14,317 nucleotides of DNA from Sulfuricurvum sp. (GCA_030679635.1 JAUXSZ010000021.1:1-14317), one strand, 5' to 3'; shown: positions 7,493 through 14,194, numbered from the stretch's first letter. Program-made: numbers and translations. The notes: generated by a model not told the origin, from the sequence alone.

Positions 7493-7609
7493 AAAATAGC
7501 GCAAGAGGAAGTTCACGATGGCAACAAATTCACCGAAGCCAATGTCGATGCCCTTTAGTACCTGCTCATGGCCGTAAAAATGGTCCAGCGCCTTGAGCGG
7601 GGTGATCAT
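7487..7609 (-). pseudogene. 5' remnant of an ABC-transporter ATPase fused to a membrane-protein fragment
   Basis: A 40-codon frame starts at ATG 7609. Residues 1-32 look like the start of a LolD/MacB-type ABC ATPase: an aromatic A-loop segment ALDHFYG, then VLKGIDIGFGEFVAIV, after which the Walker A loop (GPSGSGKST in relatives) should follow. Instead the sequence changes at residue 33 to NFLLRYFG, which fits the start of the downstream membrane protein, and stops at TGA 7487. The ATPase therefore lost Walker A and everything after it, and cannot work. The start overlaps the stop of the upstream gene (ATGA, 7606-7609), as in an intact operon. I read this as a deletion scar. The ABC assignment rests on motif resemblance only. 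Confidence 0.65.
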
Positions 7610-8064
7610 TGTTCAATCGCCGTTTTAAGTTCTGCCGCCGTAGACATATAGGTGATGCTCGCCACAACGTTCCCGTTAAACTTCATAACGGTAATTTTTT
7701 CTTCTTTTCCCGGAAACTTAAGCCCCTCTTCTTCATCGCGTATCAGCAACACCGTATGAGAATATTTTCTCATTTCCGGCAGAGCGAACGCTTCGGTGAT
7801 GAAATTGGGCATTCCCGAGATATCGGCCACGAATGCCGCGTTGTATTTTTTCAAATACCCGCTGACCTGTCCGTTCAAAAATTCATTGACCGTCGCTGCG
7901 GTCTCTTTTTCATACGCCAAGATAAGCGTTTTTGGCATTACTTTGAACGCGGTCCGTTTTCCGTGTTGATCTTGCAAATCCAAAGGGACAACCGACTGAC
8001 CGATGCTATAGGGAATTCCCCAGACACTGGCGGCTATCAAAATTAACATAATTGCTTTTTTCAC
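7606..8064 (-). CDS. Exported thioredoxin-fold-like protein of unknown function
   Basis: 152-aa protein with a signal peptide (MKKAIMLILIAASVWG, then a likely cleavage near residues 16-22) followed by about 130 periplasmic residues. The order of elements (VVPLDLQDQHGKR, a strand ending LILAYEK, a central helix, LLIRDEEEG, then a C-terminal KITVMKFNGNVVASI hairpin and helix) resembles a thioredoxin-like fold such as YtfJ-type proteins. There is no CxxC, indeed no cysteine, so no redox role is expected. The start is GTG 8064, with AAGGA five bases upstream. It is the first gene of the operon leading through the ABC-ATPase remnant to the YceI gene, so it may once have served that transporter. 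Fold assignment is tentative. Confidence 0.75.
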   Translation of the reverse strand: MKKAIMLILIAASVWGIPYSIGQSVVPLDLQDQHGKRTAFKVMPKTLILAYEKETAATVNEFLNGQVSGYLKKYNAAFVADISGMPNFITEAFALPEMRKYSHTVLLIRDEEEGLKFPGKEEKITVMKFNGNVVASITYMSTAAELKTAIEQ

Positions 8065-8093
8065 ACGTATCCTTCACCGTAATTTCTACTGTA

Positions 8094-8099
8094 AGTATA
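8094..8099 (-). promoter_or_regulatory. Candidate -10 box of the 8064-6666 operon
   Basis: TATACT on the minus strand, about 30 bases before the GTG start, with no recognisable -35 at 17 bases. It is the best candidate in the 69-base gap between the two genes. Confidence 0.35.
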
Positions 8100-8133
8100 G
8101 AGCTAAAAAGCTGACGCGTGTGTTATTACTTTT

Positions 8134-9285
8134 TTATTTATGCGTGATGGTGCGCAGTGTCTCTTGAATATCCCGTAATTGATCCATGCTGAGGGAAAAA
8201 GTCTCGTCCATGGCTTTATCGAGATGATTCATCTCCGTGAGAGTAATTCCCAGCGGATCTTTTTTAGCCGCTTTGGCAATTCCGTCAGCCATCGTCACGT
8301 TGTCCAGTTTTTTTCCGGCATGACGGAGGAAATAGGTGAGGAAGTAGCCGCCGGAGTGATCTTTTTCAATGGCCACGATCGCCCGTTTCGCGCCGCTGTT
8401 TTCAAAAGAGATATTCGGGGCAAGAATTTTAAAATCCTCGATACTCATATATCCGATGTATACTTTTGTATAAATATCTTGATAACGCTGCGTAGTACTG
8501 CGACGGAAAAAATCCCAATCGACTATCTCTTTTCCTCGCAACGATCGCATCATCCATGTGAGGGTGCTGTAATATTTAAATGCGGCAACTTTCAACTCAT
8601 CCGCATGGGCAATTTTATCGCTTTGGACCCGCACCATCGGGGCACGAGGGGCACGGGAGCTAAGGCTCTCTAAGATATGGCGCGCGCTGTAAGGCTCGGT
8701 CATCCATACGCTGGCATACGGTGGAAGATCCGATGTCCCCGTAGCCCCTTCATTGAGGACCAGCAATGCTTTCACGTTGTAACGGGGAAAGAGCACTTCC
8801 AATAACGCCCGTTTTTTACGGAGACGTTTTTTGAGATTACTGACCGATTTCACGAGAGTCATTTCAACGAAATAAAGCTCCTTCTCGGTAAACAACAATC
8901 CGTCGAACTCTCCGATCTCTTTATGCCGGGCACGATAAATAATCTGCCCTTTCCAGCTCACTGAGAGGGCATCGCTCTGTGCATGGGTACGGTTTTTATG
9001 CGGCCCTTTGATAATAAACTGTTTGATTTGGGGTTCATTGGCAGCATATCGGAGAAGTTTTTCATAGATGTAATTCTCATATACCTCCCCCTCAAACGAG
9101 CGAAAAGCGCTCACGTACGCTTCATCTTCCATCGTCAGCCCTTTGGCCTCCAAGGATAAAAGATGGTCAATGTTATAGTCGTAATAAAGGAGATTGTCCC
9201 CGAGATCTTCATCACCGTGGGGAATTACTGTAGAATTAATGGTTAAAATGGGAGCCTCTTTATGAGCGTTTCTAGGCATCATCAT
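8134..9285 (-). CDS. Unrecognised protein with possible PD-(D/E)XK nuclease-like core
   Basis: 383-aa cytoplasmic protein that I cannot name. Residues 60-146 follow the layout of a PD-(D/E)XK fold: an early helix with acidic residues (FEGEVYENYIYEKLL, E65/E67/E70), a strand pair containing GEFDGLLF (E126, D128), then ELYFVEMTLVK (E141, T143, K146), followed by a Lys/Arg-rich helix (KKRLRKKRALL) and a strand ending KALLVLNEG. The usual final E-x-K reads E-x-T here, so the site is altered, uses a migrated lysine (K146), or the match is chance. The C-terminal half (about 220-383) is mostly helical and unassigned. Three ATGs stand in tandem at 9285, 9282 and 9279, behind GGTGGG. It is divergent from the 9411 gene, 125 bases apart. 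Function unknown. Confidence 0.8.
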   Translation of the reverse strand: MMMPRNAHKEAPILTINSTVIPHGDEDLGDNLLYYDYNIDHLLSLEAKGLTMEDEAYVSAFRSFEGEVYENYIYEKLLRYAANEPQIKQFIIKGPHKNRTHAQSDALSVSWKGQIIYRARHKEIGEFDGLLFTEKELYFVEMTLVKSVSNLKKRLRKKRALLEVLFPRYNVKALLVLNEGATGTSDLPPYASVWMTEPYSARHILESLSSRAPRAPMVRVQSDKIAHADELKVAAFKYYSTLTWMMRSLRGKEIVDWDFFRRSTTQRYQDIYTKVYIGYMSIEDFKILAPNISFENSGAKRAIVAIEKDHSGGYFLTYFLRHAGKKLDNVTMADGIAKAAKKDPLGITLTEMNHLDKAMDETFSLSMDQLRDIQETLRTITHK

Positions 9286-9398
9286 TAATGCCCACCGTAT
9301 TTTAGCGAAATTCTTAAAAAAACTCTATTTCGCCTTCATACCCTGTTCCCTCTATGGGGTGAATTGGCACTTTAATCTCCTCTTTTGGCTGGACATGT

Positions 9399-9404
9399 TA
9401 CACT
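9399..9404 (+). promoter_or_regulatory. -10-like box directly before the 9411 gene
   Basis: TACACT ends six bases before the ATG, with only T residues between. If used, transcription would begin at or next to the start codon (leaderless mRNA). No good -35 is seen. Confidence 0.3.
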
Positions 9405-9410
9405 TTTTTT

Positions 9411-10016
9411 ATGCAACATTTTACCCCTACCGATGACCAGATTCGCAGCCAGTTTGTCACGTCGCTTATGAACTATTTCAAAATAGAAGAAGACGTTTTT
9501 TTACGCAGCCACATCGATGAGCTGATCCGCCCCATAAGCGTCGGACGGTACAGCGACTTTCTCCATCGTCTTTCGACAAGAACCCTCGCGTTCAAAACGG
9601 GGATCGAAAAAATTGCCCTCATTGCTCAAGAGCTTTTAGAAGAGCAACTCTCTCCGCTGGCTAAAGAGGCCAAAGAGCGTACTCAAAAACTCTACAACCT
9701 GATGTACGACCTGCGCCGCAGTATCACCGAGGAGCGCAACAGCGAACACAGCGCCCTCGAGCGATTCGAAAATGTCCGGTTTACCTCGATCAAGCGTGCC
9801 GATTCTTCTGAATTGCTCCTCGACTCCATCGATATCGACGTTATTCGTAACGTGACGAAGCGGTGGATTTATGACTATGTCTCTCTGGACAAAGGTCTCT
9901 TTGAATCCCGTGTAGAGCGTGAGTATACGACATTGCTTCTAGAGCGTGAACGTGCCCAAAATACTCAGCGCATAGCGCAACGAACCAAAGGCGCACTGAG
10001 CGCAAAACGGTTATGA
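9411..10016 (+). CDS. Hypothetical helical protein, first gene of a two-gene operon
   Basis: 201-aa soluble, almost all-helical protein of no family I recognise. A likely coiled coil spans about 68-120, rich in Glu, Lys and Arg (AQELLEEQLSPLAKEAKER and onward). The C-terminal quarter is strongly basic and ends in TKGALSAKRL. There are no cysteines, signal peptide or membrane segment. ATG 9411 has no Shine-Dalgarno; seven Ts precede it, and a TACACT box sits just upstream. The next in-frame ATG would remove 19 residues. The stop overlaps the next start (ATGA, 10013-10016), so it is translationally coupled to the replication-protein-like gene, and the two probably act together. Confidence 0.8.
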   Translation: MQHFTPTDDQIRSQFVTSLMNYFKIEEDVFLRSHIDELIRPISVGRYSDFLHRLSTRTLAFKTGIEKIALIAQELLEEQLSPLAKEAKERTQKLYNLMYDLRRSITEERNSEHSALERFENVRFTSIKRADSSELLLDSIDIDVIRNVTKRWIYDYVSLDKGLFESRVEREYTTLLLERERAQNTQRIAQRTKGALSAKRL

Positions 10017-10897
10017 TTACGATCCCCGTTTCCCTCATCGATCGTGACGATTTAACGCTTTTGGAGCGAGCACTGCTCCCCCTCATCGTCCGACACGGTT
10101 TTCACTGGGGAGAGAAGCCGACACCTCTGAGTGCGTCACTCCTGGCCAATCACCTCCGTCATAGTTCCAAAGAGGTGGTGCATGCGCTTGACGCACTGGT
10201 GGCCAAAAAAATCCTCAAAACCATTCGTGAAAAAACGGCCGATGGGGTTATGATTCTTTACGTCCTTGAGCCGATCCAAAATATCCAAAACACCCCTGCT
10301 TCCGTTGCAATAGCCACGCAGTACAGTGACAGTAACTATTATCTCAATCTTTCTAGTGAGACCTTTCAAGAGCTGCATGTCTATGCCCTTGAAGCATGTG
10401 ATCGCGAGGGAGTCCGACGGGAGCTGTTCGATGATTTCAATTTCTACCAGCGCAGCGAAAACCGACGTTCATTTGACTGGCATGCCGAATTTGAGCGCTG
10501 GATTCGCCGTTCTCTCTCTTCTAGCGCTCCGGCGCTGGCCACCTCTTCACAAATAGAGGAGAGCAAGCCCTCAGGTGAGCAGTTCGAGATGGCGCAATAT
10601 TTTATCCGTCGCTTAGCCTCTGTCGACCCTCAGTTTGAAGAGCCTTTTGATGTGATGAGCTGGGCCCGTCAGATTCAGTATCTCATTCAGTCCGAAAACT
10701 ACACCCTCTTGGATATTAAATCGGGAATAGACTGGCTTTTCAGTGCCAAAGGGGATTGGTTCCGCCCCAATGTCCCCGATGCCTACCATCTGCGCAAACA
10801 CTTCAAACGGCTCATTGCCCATACACGAAGCTTCCGAGACGGTGCCCAGAAACTCCCTGATGGGATCAATATTTTCGATATTATCGGACGGGAATAG
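10013..10897 (+). CDS. Hypothetical protein resembling phage/primosomal replication proteins
   Basis: 294-aa soluble protein. Residues 10-85 look like a winged helix (LTLLERALLPLIV, SASLLANHLRHSSKEVVHAL, then a KKILKTIRE wing). Residues 138-166 carry LFDDFNFYQRSENRR followed by FDWHAEFERWIRRS, the aromatic F..F..Y...DW..EF..WI pattern of DnaT, DnaD-like and phage replication proteins. Residues 236-270 (DIKSGIDWLFSAKGDWFRPN, then LRKHFKRLI) resemble the end of phage replication O-type proteins. A Ser/Ala-rich linker (168-186) joins the parts. These are motif resemblances seen by eye, not a family match. A role in loading helicase or restarting replication is a guess; a transcriptional regulator is the main alternative. 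It is coupled to the 201-aa gene by a four-base overlap. No integrase or phage structural gene is in view. Confidence 0.75.
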   Translation: MITIPVSLIDRDDLTLLERALLPLIVRHGFHWGEKPTPLSASLLANHLRHSSKEVVHALDALVAKKILKTIREKTADGVMILYVLEPIQNIQNTPASVAIATQYSDSNYYLNLSSETFQELHVYALEACDREGVRRELFDDFNFYQRSENRRSFDWHAEFERWIRRSLSSSAPALATSSQIEESKPSGEQFEMAQYFIRRLASVDPQFEEPFDVMSWARQIQYLIQSENYTLLDIKSGIDWLFSAKGDWFRPNVPDAYHLRKHFKRLIAHTRSFRDGAQKLPDGINIFDIIGRE

Positions 10898-10922
10898 CCT
10901 CTTTTTTTAGATTATTACGTGC

Positions 10923-10928
10923 TATAAT
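10923..10928 (+). promoter_or_regulatory. Extended -10 promoter of the RMD1-family gene
   Basis: TGC-TATAAT is an extended -10 motif, 26 bases before the ATG. An AAGG Shine-Dalgarno lies six bases before the start. No clear -35 or terminator lies between it and the preceding stop, only a T run. Confidence 0.55.
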
Positions 10929-10954
10929 CAAAAAAATACAACCGAAGGTCTCTT

Positions 10955-11731
10955 ATGAATCTTCTGTCCTTATATCTTGACCAGCCACTCTCCCATGCCA
11001 AAATAGAATATGCTCTCGACATCATCCTCCTCAAAGGATTCGAGAACGGCTACTACGGTCAAAACACCCTACTTCATGTCGCATTATCCCCCTTTAGAGT
11101 TCTCACCCTCATCAGCGAAGAAAAAAAAGAAATTATCGCGGCACTTGATAAATTGGGGATCACTCTACATACCGAAGAGGAAAGCTCTCATCCCTATCAA
11201 GATTATCCCATCCTTATCGATCCCGCCCTCACAACCTCTTTTAGTGTAACCAATGAGGCGATCACGCTCAAAGATGCTTCGCTCATCAGTTTGAATATTA
11301 TCGCCCTCGCCATCTCCCAAAGCGTCGGACTTGAGGTCTACGAACACCGGCTCGAAATTCTATTTACGCAAAGCCGCCGTATTGTCGAATCGATCCATAC
11401 CTTTTCGATGGCACGGCGCTCTCATTTGCTCAAGTTCACCAAACAGTTAGCCCTCACCCGCCATGATATGGTCAGCAACCTACTACTTCTCGATAAACCT
11501 AATATTTTATGGGATGAAGAAGAGGCTGAATCTCTTTATAACCGTCTAGCCTTCGTTTTGGAACTTTACGATCGGCACGAAATCGCCCTCTCGAAACTTT
11601 CCCAGATCAAAGAGGATGTGATGCTCGTCATGGACCTCATCAATCATAAAAGAAGCGAATTTTTGGAGTGGATCATCATCGTCCTCATCGGCGTTGAAAT
11701 CGTTATGGGGCTTATGGAGTGGTTTAGATAA
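10955..11731 (+). CDS. RMD1/YagE-family (DUF155) membrane-anchored protein
   Basis: 258-aa protein of the RMD1 family, named after yeast proteins of mitochondria and meiotic division, whose bacterial role is not settled. The family signs are an N-terminal mixed domain, a middle ALAISQSVGLEVYEHRLE segment, a long helical stretch including FTKQLALTRHDMVSNLLLLDKPNILWD, then a conserved C-terminus where a helix ending NHKRSEFLEW runs into one transmembrane segment (IIIVLIGVEIVMGLM, about 239-253). The bulk would face the cytoplasm with a C-terminal anchor. ATG 10955 has a good AAGG site and an extended -10 promoter, so it is its own transcription unit. Length is typical of the bacterial members. 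Confidence 0.87.
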   Translation: MNLLSLYLDQPLSHAKIEYALDIILLKGFENGYYGQNTLLHVALSPFRVLTLISEEKKEIIAALDKLGITLHTEEESSHPYQDYPILIDPALTTSFSVTNEAITLKDASLISLNIIALAISQSVGLEVYEHRLEILFTQSRRIVESIHTFSMARRSHLLKFTKQLALTRHDMVSNLLLLDKPNILWDEEEAESLYNRLAFVLELYDRHEIALSKLSQIKEDVMLVMDLINHKRSEFLEWIIIVLIGVEIVMGLMEWFR

Positions 11732-11786
11732 GATTCGTGGAGGCAAGCAATTATTATTTTTAATAAAGAAATTATTTTTAACACTA

Positions 11787-11792
11787 TATAAT
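11787..11792 (+). promoter_or_regulatory. -10 box of the diguanylate cyclase gene
   Basis: TATAAT lies in AT-rich DNA about 98 bases before the GTG start. It would give a leader of about 90 bases containing a hairpin at the start codon. The gap 11732-11889 otherwise shows no gene. Confidence 0.5.
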
Positions 11793-11874
11793 GATTGAAA
11801 TTAATTGTTAGGATATTGCCCGTTCCCATGAGTTCCTGCATATTTATCTCATTTTTTATCAGGATTGCTTCGTC

Positions 11875-11893
11875 GCACACAATGGGTGTGTGC
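11875..11893 (+). promoter_or_regulatory. Hairpin covering the start region of the diguanylate cyclase gene
   Basis: GCACACA (11875-11881) and TGTGTGC (11887-11893) form a perfect 7-bp stem with the 5-base loop ATGGG. The candidate GTG start (11890) lies inside the stem, so folding would hide it. It has no T tail and is not a terminator. Confidence 0.5.
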
Positions 11894-12918
11894 CAAAAAA
11901 TCAACACCAGATGACCATTCTGATCGCTCCACTCCTTGTCGGTATGATGGGAGTAGCCTTTTATTCGGTCAAACGGTACCTCTCTAAAAAAAACGATCAT
12001 TATCACGCTCTTTTTAATGCCTCCCCCGCCGCACTAATCGAACTCGATGAGCAATGGCGCATTGTAGCCTGGAATAAAAAGGCACAAAGGCTGTTTGGGT
12101 GGGAAGCATCCGAAGCGATTGGCCAAAATATCCTGAAGTTAATCGTCCCTCTCAGAGATCGCGCTCATGTCAGATCCTCTTTACTCGCGGCACGCAAAGA
12201 GGGGAAGAGCGACTCCAAAAACTTCAATATCTCCAAAGACCGAAAAGAACGCTTTTGTGAGTGGCACAATAGTCGTATCGATGGCACCCATTCCGGTATC
12301 ATCTGCACAGCAAAAGACATTACTGAGATAACGTCCCACGTGACCATATTGACCCATCAGGCATGTCATGATTCTCTAACCGGTGCTACCAACCGCTCGG
12401 TTATGGACGATCGGCTTCATCACGCGATTGACCGTGCTGAGCGTTCCCATACCCGAATCGCTCTTTTTTTTATCGACCTGAACGATTTTAAACTTGTAAA
12501 TGACCAATATGGACATGAAGCGGGGGACAAAATCCTCCTAGGAGTCGCTACTGCCCTGAGGGGATGTTTACGAAACTGTGATACTATCAGCCGTTTTGGA
12601 GGGGATGAATTTGTCATAATCATTGAAGACATTGAAGATGAGCAGCACATTCAAACTGTCCGTACTGCCATCGAATTTGCCATTTCAGAACCGATAAAAA
12701 TCGACGAAACGAATTCTTTGACGGCTCGTGCGAGTATTGGAATGGCCCTCTATCCCGATGATGCAGCCGATGCCGATTCTCTTATCAAAGCCGCCGATGT
12801 CTCGATGTACCTCAAGAAAAAAGAGAAACCTAAAAAACCGCGTGCCAAATCTGCTGCTAAAAGAAAGGACCCTCTCCCGTTGGAACTTTCCTTATATCCT
12901 GACACCCGCTCCTTGTGA
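11890..12918 (+). CDS. Membrane-anchored PAS-GGDEF diguanylate cyclase
   Basis: 342-aa c-di-GMP synthase. One N-terminal transmembrane segment (about 9-26) is followed by a PAS domain (about 36-150: LFNASPAALIELDEQWRIVAWN and FGWEASEAIG) and a GGDEF domain (about 155-310) with SLTGATNR, FFIDLNDFKLVND, an RxxD inhibitory site (R228-D231) and an intact GGDEF at 237-241. The PAS domain probably senses a small ligand or redox state; no haem- or flavin-specific residue can be assigned. The usual AKxxGRN ending is replaced by a lysine-rich tail (309-327). The start is uncertain: GTG 11890 is the furthest upstream standard start, ATG 11911 just before the membrane helix is equally possible, and neither has a good Shine-Dalgarno. 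It is probably its own unit; the next gene has a separate promoter. Confidence 0.9.
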   Translation: MPKNQHQMTILIAPLLVGMMGVAFYSVKRYLSKKNDHYHALFNASPAALIELDEQWRIVAWNKKAQRLFGWEASEAIGQNILKLIVPLRDRAHVRSSLLAARKEGKSDSKNFNISKDRKERFCEWHNSRIDGTHSGIICTAKDITEITSHVTILTHQACHDSLTGATNRSVMDDRLHHAIDRAERSHTRIALFFIDLNDFKLVNDQYGHEAGDKILLGVATALRGCLRNCDTISRFGGDEFVIIIEDIEDEQHIQTVRTAIEFAISEPIKIDETNSLTARASIGMALYPDDAADADSLIKAADVSMYLKKKEKPKKPRAKSAAKRKDPLPLELSLYPDTRSL

Positions 12919-12927
12919 TTCCACCTT

Positions 12928-12936
12928 TGGTATAAT
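12928..12936 (+). promoter_or_regulatory. Extended -10 promoter of the M15 peptidase gene
   Basis: TGG-TATAAT, an extended -10, begins ten bases after the preceding stop codon and 37 bases before the ATG. The -35 region lies within the end of the upstream gene and is not consensus. Confidence 0.55.
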
Positions 12937-12964
12937 GGCATCCTTACATTACAAGGAAATAACG

Positions 12965-13726
12965 ATGAATTTACGATGGATAGCTCTCCTTTCTTTTGCA
13001 ACCCTATTAAGCGCCAATCCTGAATGCATAAGCAAAGCATATCCCGATTCGGTCAAATCAGCGAATGAGCAGTCTATTATTTTAAAAGACGGCACCACTC
13101 TTCCCTACCGCACCTCATCACCTAAAAACTCGTGGGATGAGAAAATCAACAATGCCGATTTGGCGACCCAGCTCAGTCAAACGTACGACGCAGGGGGAAT
13201 CGATACCCCCCCTCCCTATCTCTTCGATCCGGGTCGATTACGCTATCAGCCTTTTTTCCAAGCATTGTATGGAAAAGATAAAAAAGAAATCGAAGCGAAT
13301 CTTGTCACGATAGAGTGGCCAACGCTCAAAGGGAATATTAAACTGCGCGTTAATCGCTCTCAAGAAGTAAACAAAAAACTTTATGCCATCGGACAAGAAA
13401 TTTCCCGCCTCCCAAAATCAGACCGTATCTGGGCCGAGGGTGCCTGCACCTACGCGTACCGTGTCATCAAAGATACGGACCGTCTCTCCATGCACAGTTT
13501 TGGAATCGCCATCGATTTAGCTCCGTCCAAAACCCAGTACTGGAAAGGGGAGGCATCTTCAGAGAGCGCCAAAATCGGCTATAAAAACACCATGCCCCTC
13601 TCTATTGTCCGCATTTTTGAAAAACACGGATTCATTTGGGGAGGGCGCTGGTATCACTATGACACGATGCATTTTGAATACCGGCCTGAACTTCTCGCAC
13701 CCGGATGCGTTCTCAAAAATAAGTAG
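12965..13726 (+). CDS. Exported M15-family D-alanyl-D-alanine carboxypeptidase-like enzyme
   Basis: 253-aa zinc peptidase of the M15 (VanY/endolysin-like) group that would trim peptidoglycan stem peptides in the periplasm. A signal peptide covers about residues 1-17 (MNLRWIALLSFATLLSA). The zinc site is visible as S175-M-H177-xx-G-x-A-x-D184 and D233-T-M-H236 near the C-terminus, in the family's SxHxxGxAxD ... H arrangement. Cys21, Cys161 and Cys248 are available for a disulphide. The 100 residues before the catalytic part, including YLFDPGRLRYQPFFQALYG, are typical of the longer Campylobacterota/proteobacterial members. ATG 12965 was chosen for its signal peptide and AAGGA site seven bases upstream; a longer in-frame ORF reaching back into the cyclase gene is rejected. 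Substrate specificity is not shown. Confidence 0.88.
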   Translation: MNLRWIALLSFATLLSANPECISKAYPDSVKSANEQSIILKDGTTLPYRTSSPKNSWDEKINNADLATQLSQTYDAGGIDTPPPYLFDPGRLRYQPFFQALYGKDKKEIEANLVTIEWPTLKGNIKLRVNRSQEVNKKLYAIGQEISRLPKSDRIWAEGACTYAYRVIKDTDRLSMHSFGIAIDLAPSKTQYWKGEASSESAKIGYKNTMPLSIVRIFEKHGFIWGGRWYHYDTMHFEYRPELLAPGCVLKNK

Positions 13727-13743
13727 CCAGGAGCGCTACTGGC
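13726..13743. terminator. Weak shared hairpin between convergent genes
   Basis: GCCAG/CTGGC form a 5-bp stem around an 8-base loop between the M15 gene and arsC, overlapping both ends. On the minus strand it is followed by TACTTATTTTTG, a fair T tail, so it may end the ArsC-family transcript. The plus-strand tail is poor. Confidence 0.35.
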
Positions 13744-14083
13744 CTAAAAACTCGATCACTTTTTCTACGGGACGACCGATGATCGCCTGATCACCTCGGA
13801 TCAGGATCGGACGCTCAATAAGTTTTGGATGCTCGACCAAAACATCAATGAGTTTATTTTCATCCTCTATGTTTGCCAATCCAAGCTCTTTATACAGATC
13901 CTCTTTCGTCCGCATAAGCTCCCGTGCCAAAATCCCAAGTTTTTTCAAAAGTATTTCAATCTCTTCTCGTGAAGGAGCCGTTTCGAGATATTTGAACACT
14001 TCCATCTCTTCCCCTTTTTCTTCCAGCAATTTTAACGCTTCGCGTGATTTGGAACATTTCGGATTGTGCCAGATAGTTGTCAT
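13736..14083 (-). CDS. ArsC-family arsenate reductase-like protein
   Basis: 115-aa thioredoxin-fold protein of the glutaredoxin-linked ArsC/YfgD family. The catalytic cysteine is C10 in NPKCSKSR. The three arginines of the E. coli ArsC site have counterparts at R58, R91 (ERPIL) and R104 (GRP) at nearly the same spacing, so arsenate reduction is possible. Members of this size without neighbouring arsenic genes are often of unknown function (YfgD type), and no arsB, arsR or acr3 is near. A redox regulator like Spx is less likely, because the RPIL/GRP signature and length fit ArsC. ATG 14083 has GGAG six bases upstream. It is convergent with the M15 gene, ten bases apart, and appears to be a single-gene unit. 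Confidence 0.9.
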   Translation of the reverse strand: MTTIWHNPKCSKSREALKLLEEKGEEMEVFKYLETAPSREEIEILLKKLGILARELMRTKEDLYKELGLANIEDENKLIDVLVEHPKLIERPILIRGDQAIIGRPVEKVIEFLGQ

Positions 14084-14163
14084 TCATAACTCCATTTTTT
14101 ACTAACATTATAACTTTTCACTTTGAGATTTTAAATTATTAATAAATTCTTATTTTTATTACT

Positions 14164-14194
14164 TAACACTAATGTAACACTTTTCTCTCATAAT
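14164..14194 (+). promoter_or_regulatory. Pho-box-like direct repeat and -10 of the last gene
   Basis: TAACACT occurs at 14164-14170 and again at 14175-14181, exactly 11 bases apart, the spacing used by OmpR/PhoB-type regulators. A CATAAT -10 candidate follows at 14189-14194. No -35 is needed if an activator binds the repeats. The assignment is inferred from spacing only. Confidence 0.4.

Noticed and set aside
9286..9410. Imperfect hairpin TTCATACCC...GGGGTGAA in the divergent gap
   Set aside because: The pairing is interrupted and has no T tail or conserved half-sites, so I do not call an operator or terminator.
8134..10897. Prophage or plasmid remnant
   Set aside because: Although one protein resembles phage replication proteins, there is no integrase, capsid, terminase or repressor, and flanking genes are ordinary chromosomal ones.
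11799..11889. c-di-GMP riboswitch in the cyclase leader
   Set aside because: No GEMM-I or GEMM-II core motif was recognised in the 90-base leader; only a small start-codon hairpin is present.
12728..12964. N-terminal extension of the M15 peptidase back into the cyclase gene
   Set aside because: It overlaps the GGDEF domain in another frame; the true start at 12965 has a signal peptide, a Shine-Dalgarno and a promoter.
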